Part shown: positions 32,602 through 34,855 of the stretch, one piece after another | Numbering within the stretch: the stretch's first letter is position 1 | Layout of the letters: each line of letters opens with the position of its first letter | Assembly: GCA_018780365.1 (NCBI GenBank) | Contig: JADMJR010000004.1 | Span: 1-34,855, forward strand | Origin: Acidovorax sp. | GTDB taxonomy: Bacteria > Pseudomonadota > Gammaproteobacteria > Burkholderiales > Burkholderiaceae_C | Direction: 5' to 3' | DNA: 34,855 nt | Program-made: the position numbers and the translations under genes | The notes under the pieces: model-generated | What the model saw: the letters and a program-made list of their open reading frames with translations, nothing else | What the model was told of the DNA's origin: nothing | Databases searched by the model: none

Positions 32602-33312
32602 TCAGGCGAGCTGCGCCAGCGAATCCACAAACCCATCGGCATCCACGGCCCGCACCGGCTGGCCGTGGTTGTAGCCGTAGGTGACCAGCACCACCGGGCA
32701 TCCGGCAGCGCGCGCGGCCTGCGCATCGTTGCTGGAGTCGCCCACCATCAGCGTGCGCGCCGGGGCAGTGCCCAGGGCTTCGCAGGTCTTGAGGAGGGGC
32801 AGCGGGTCAGGCTTCTTGCGCTCAAAGGCATCGCCGCCAAACACATGTTCAAAGTACCCGGCGAGCCCCTTCGACTCCAGCAGCGGCAGCGCGAAGTCCG
32901 TGGGTTTGTTGGTCAGGCAGGCCAGGCGCAGCCCCCGGGCGCGCAGCGCCTGCAGTCCAGCCTCTGCGCCGCTGTACACCCCGGCAAACTGGCCGTTGAT
33001 CGCCAGGTAGTGGCGTTGGTAGCTGGCCCAGGCCGAGGGGTAGATCTCTTCAATTTTGATAGCAATCTGATCAATGCCATCGCGCGGCAGCACGTGTTTT
33101 AGCACTGAACGCAGCAAATGTTCCGAGCCTTTTCCCACCATGGCTTCGATGTGCTCGGCACCGATGGCCGGCAGGGCCAACTCGGCAAGCATGCGGTTGA
33201 GCGCCTCGTTGAAGTCGCCCATTGTGTCCACCATGGTCCCGTCCAGGTCCACGATGACGGCATCGGTGCGGGACAACAAGGAAGACAGGGCGGTGGTGGC
33301 GTGGTCGGGCAT
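32602..33312 (-). CDS. gph: Phosphoglycolate phosphatase Gph
   Basis: A 236-residue HAD-superfamily phosphatase that hydrolyses 2-phosphoglycolate. HAD motif I is VIVDLDGTMVDTMGDFNEAL (nucleophile Asp22, acid Asp24), motif II is ACLTNKP, the lysine is in FERKKPDPLPLL and motif III is LMVGDSSNDAQAARAAG. The helical cap (GKGSEHLLRSVLKHVLPRDG) is of the Gph type. ATG 33312 fits family length. In many Betaproteobacteria gph sits directly upstream of trpE; here it is on the same strand as trpE but separated by two plus-strand genes. Other HAD substrates cannot be excluded. Confidence 0.9.
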   Translation of the reverse strand: MPDHATTALSSLLSRTDAVIVDLDGTMVDTMGDFNEALNRMLAELALPAIGAEHIEAMVGKGSEHLLRSVLKHVLPRDGIDQIAIKIEEIYPSAWASYQRHYLAINGQFAGVYSGAEAGLQALRARGLRLACLTNKPTDFALPLLESKGLAGYFEHVFGGDAFERKKPDPLPLLKTCEALGTAPARTLMVGDSSNDAQAARAAGCPVVLVTYGYNHGQPVRAVDADGFVDSLAQLA

Positions 33313-33404
33313 GGGGCGGGCTCAAGAAAAGAAGAGAAAAGAGCACCAAGTTTAAGGAGGCGAGGGCATCCGCCCACGCCACCCCAACACCCACACCCAC
33401 ACCC

Positions 33405-34853
33405 TCAACGCAAACTCAAGGTCTGCCGCTTCCAGGCGGGGTCTTGCCAACGCTGGAACAAAGGCAGCGCTGCCACATCGCCCGTCACGCGCTCGGTGGT
33501 CAGACCCTCCAGCCGCACCACCTCAAAACTCTTGCGGTAGCGGCCCTGGCCCCGGGCTTCGCGCGCCACCAGCATCTGCTGGCCGCCGGGCACCCAGCCC
33601 GCCCATTCGGCCACGCCGGTTTCGGGCGTGGCGGCGGCGGGCGGCAGCACATCGGCCAGCCAGCCACCTTCCGTCTTGCGCAGCACCCACAGCTCGCGCC
33701 AGCCTTCCATGGGCTGCACGGCCAGGGCCACGGCCGTGCCCTCGCGGTTGGTGCTGGCCGACGCGGCCCACACCACGCCATAGGTGCAGCGGCGCAGCAG
33801 CGGCGCCTTGGTGCTGTGCTGCGTGTCCACCAGCAGCACACAGGTTTCGCCAGGGGCGCCGGGTTCGGTCAGCAGTGTGGGGCGGGCTCCGGCGGCGGTC
33901 GCGACAGGCACAACAGCAGGCACCAGCGCCCAGCGCACCGCACTCACCCGCATGGCGGCGTCGTTGTAGGCGCTCTGGTCCTCGTCGGGCAGCTCGGCCT
34001 TGCTCACGCCAGTGAATTCGGTCAATGCACGGGCAGCGGCGGCGGCCACCGCCGGGTCGGCCGCGTTTTTGCGCGCCTGCTGAAAGGCTGCAGCACCCCA
34101 CACGCTGGCGCGGCGCATCTGCACCCGGTTGCGCAGGTAGCCGGGCAGACCCGCCACGTCCACGCGCTCCAGCACCTCGGCCTGCCAGGTGGTGACCTTG
34201 GCACGCTCGTGTGCGGGCAGGTCGGGGTTGATGCATTCGGGGCGGGTCAGCGCCAGGACGGCGCGGGCGCGCTGCTCGGCATCGGCCACGGGCATGGCCA
34301 GCAGGCGGCGAAAGGCCTCGCCCTCGTAGCAGACCTGCATGCGGCCTTCGACCTCGTAGGTGGCAAATCGCACGCCGTAGCCGTTGGCCACATCCAGGTG
34401 TGCGGACAGCGTGGCACCCGAGGCCTTGCCCGGCACGGCCACCGAGGCACGGCGCGCCAGCCGGTCGGCAAAGGTGCCCAGGGCATCAAAGGCCTGCGCG
34501 CCCTCCACACCCGCCAGCGCCTTGGCAGGCGCGGCCTGCAGGTAGGCGGCGGTGAGGCCAATGCCCAGCGCCTCGGCACCCGGCGTGTCCTGCACAAAGC
34601 GCATCACGGCCAGCAGCGCGGGGCCTTCTGCCTCGGTCAGGGCCAACCGGCGCACATCGCTGGTGCGGATGAAGCCACCGCGCTCACGCTTGTGGTCCCA
34701 CACCTGCAAATAGTCGAGGCGCTCGCCGCGCACTTCGAGCATTTCGCCCTGCCACAGGCTGGCCTGCTGCTGGGCACCATCGCGCGGTGCAGCGCGCAGA
34801 CTGGCCTGGTCTTGCACCACGATGGCGCTGCCCTGGGCGCTGGGCGATGGCTG
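33405..34853 (-). CDS. Unrecognised protein with SH3-like segment (N-terminus beyond window)
   Basis: The frame is open to the right edge, so about 483 C-terminal residues are visible and the true start lies outside. A GTG at 34820 is only an internal candidate. The first visible part, [20 protein letters not shown] to [12 protein letters not shown], looks like a bacterial SH3 domain (ligand or cell-wall binding). The middle is Ala-rich and helical, with isolated cysteines ([35 protein letters not shown]). The C-terminal third has repeated Trp-containing beta-like strands ([38 protein letters not shown]) that suggest a propeller-like fold. I do not recognise the family. An envelope location is likely, but no signal peptide can be seen. 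Confidence 0.7.
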   Translation of the reverse strand, partial: QPSPSAQGSAIVVQDQASLRAAPRDGAQQQASLWQGEMLEVRGERLDYLQVWDHKRERGGFIRTSDVRRLALTEAEGPALLAVMRFVQDTPGAEALGIGLTAAYLQAAPAKALAGVEGAQAFDALGTFADRLARRASVAVPGKASGATLSAHLDVANGYGVRFATYEVEGRMQVCYEGEAFRRLLAMPVADAEQRARAVLALTRPECINPDLPAHERAKVTTWQAEVLERVDVAGLPGYLRNRVQMRRASVWGAAAFQQARKNAADPAVAAAAARALTEFTGVSKAELPDEDQSAYNDAAMRVSAVRWALVPAVVPVATAAGARPTLLTEPGAPGETCVLLVDTQHSTKAPLLRRCTYGVVWAASASTNREGTAVALAVQPMEGWRELWVLRKTEGGWLADVLPPAAATPETGVAEWAGWVPGGQQMLVAREARGQGRYRKSFEVVRLEGLTTERVTGDVAALPLFQRWQDPAWKRQTLSLR

Positions 34854-34855
34854 GG

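Noticed and set aside
33055-33085. ATTTTGATAGC word resembling an edge of repeat family 1 within gph
   Set aside because: Only about 11 bases match, the palindromic core is absent and the encoded Gph residues look normal.
1-34855. CRISPR arrays, tRNA/rRNA genes, insertion sequences or prophage
   Set aside because: No regularly spaced repeats, no tRNA-like cloverleaf or CCA-ended sequence noticed, and no transposase, integrase or phage protein among the credible frames.

Overview
The window is high-GC, densely coding DNA with a betaproteobacterial gene content. The closest fit is the family Comamonadaceae (Acidovorax-like). This is an inference from gene order (recG-oxyR, a trpE-aroQ-trpG-lysE-trpD-trpC cluster, an orphan Bug/TctC receptor), protein style and three families of short dispersed repeats. 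No rRNA, tRNA, transposase, prophage or CRISPR array was seen. Almost all of it looks like chromosomal housekeeping or metabolic DNA.

Left part, 1-7520: a glycerol uptake and phosphorylation locus. On the minus strand lie two ABC ATPases (glpS, glpT), two permeases (glpP, glpQ), a small DUF2160 membrane protein (glpU) and the start of a periplasmic binding protein (glpV, cut by the window edge). A DeoR-type repressor gene (glpR) diverges from them, followed by glycerol kinase (glpK). The AT-rich 196-bp divergent region carries repeated TTTTTGTTC / TTCGATT words that could be operators. The two ATPases are complementary degenerate partners: GlpS lacks the H-loop histidine and GlpT lacks the LSGGQ signature, so one of the two composite ATP sites should be impaired.

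Middle, 7521-19855: proC, ubiA, dps, an M20 lipoprotein peptidase, recG-oxyR (4-nt gap; OxyR has the redox cysteines at 199 and 208), an HD-GYP phosphodiesterase, a PfkB-type sugar-phosphate kinase, queA and a DMT transporter gene overlapping queA by 4 nt. Good intrinsic terminators follow proC, dps and oxyR.

19856-24650: a gamma-glutamyltransferase-like hydrolase and a TctC/Bug binding protein on the minus strand, a divergent LysR regulator with a perfect 21-nt palindrome (T-N11-A) between them, and uracil-DNA glycosylase.

24651-29916: a tryptophan operon on the minus strand, trpE-aroQ-trpG-lysE-trpD-trpC, probably running on to ung. The first four genes are linked by ATGA stop/start overlaps. 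It includes a chorismate mutase and a LysE/RhtB-type exporter. A 27-codon leader ORF with a Trp-Pro-Trp run lies upstream of trpE with alternative hairpins, a candidate attenuator.

29917-34855: a secreted chalcone-isomerase-like protein behind a palindromic operator candidate, a methyl-accepting chemotaxis protein, phosphoglycolate phosphatase (gph), and an unrecognised protein with an SH3-like N-terminal segment that runs off the right edge.

No wholly new multi-gene system is evident. The most unusual signals are the asymmetric GlpS/GlpT pair, the exporter and mutase inside the trp operon with its candidate leader, and repeats placed in or next to coding sequence (one apparently within ubiA, one supplying the ubiA stop codon).
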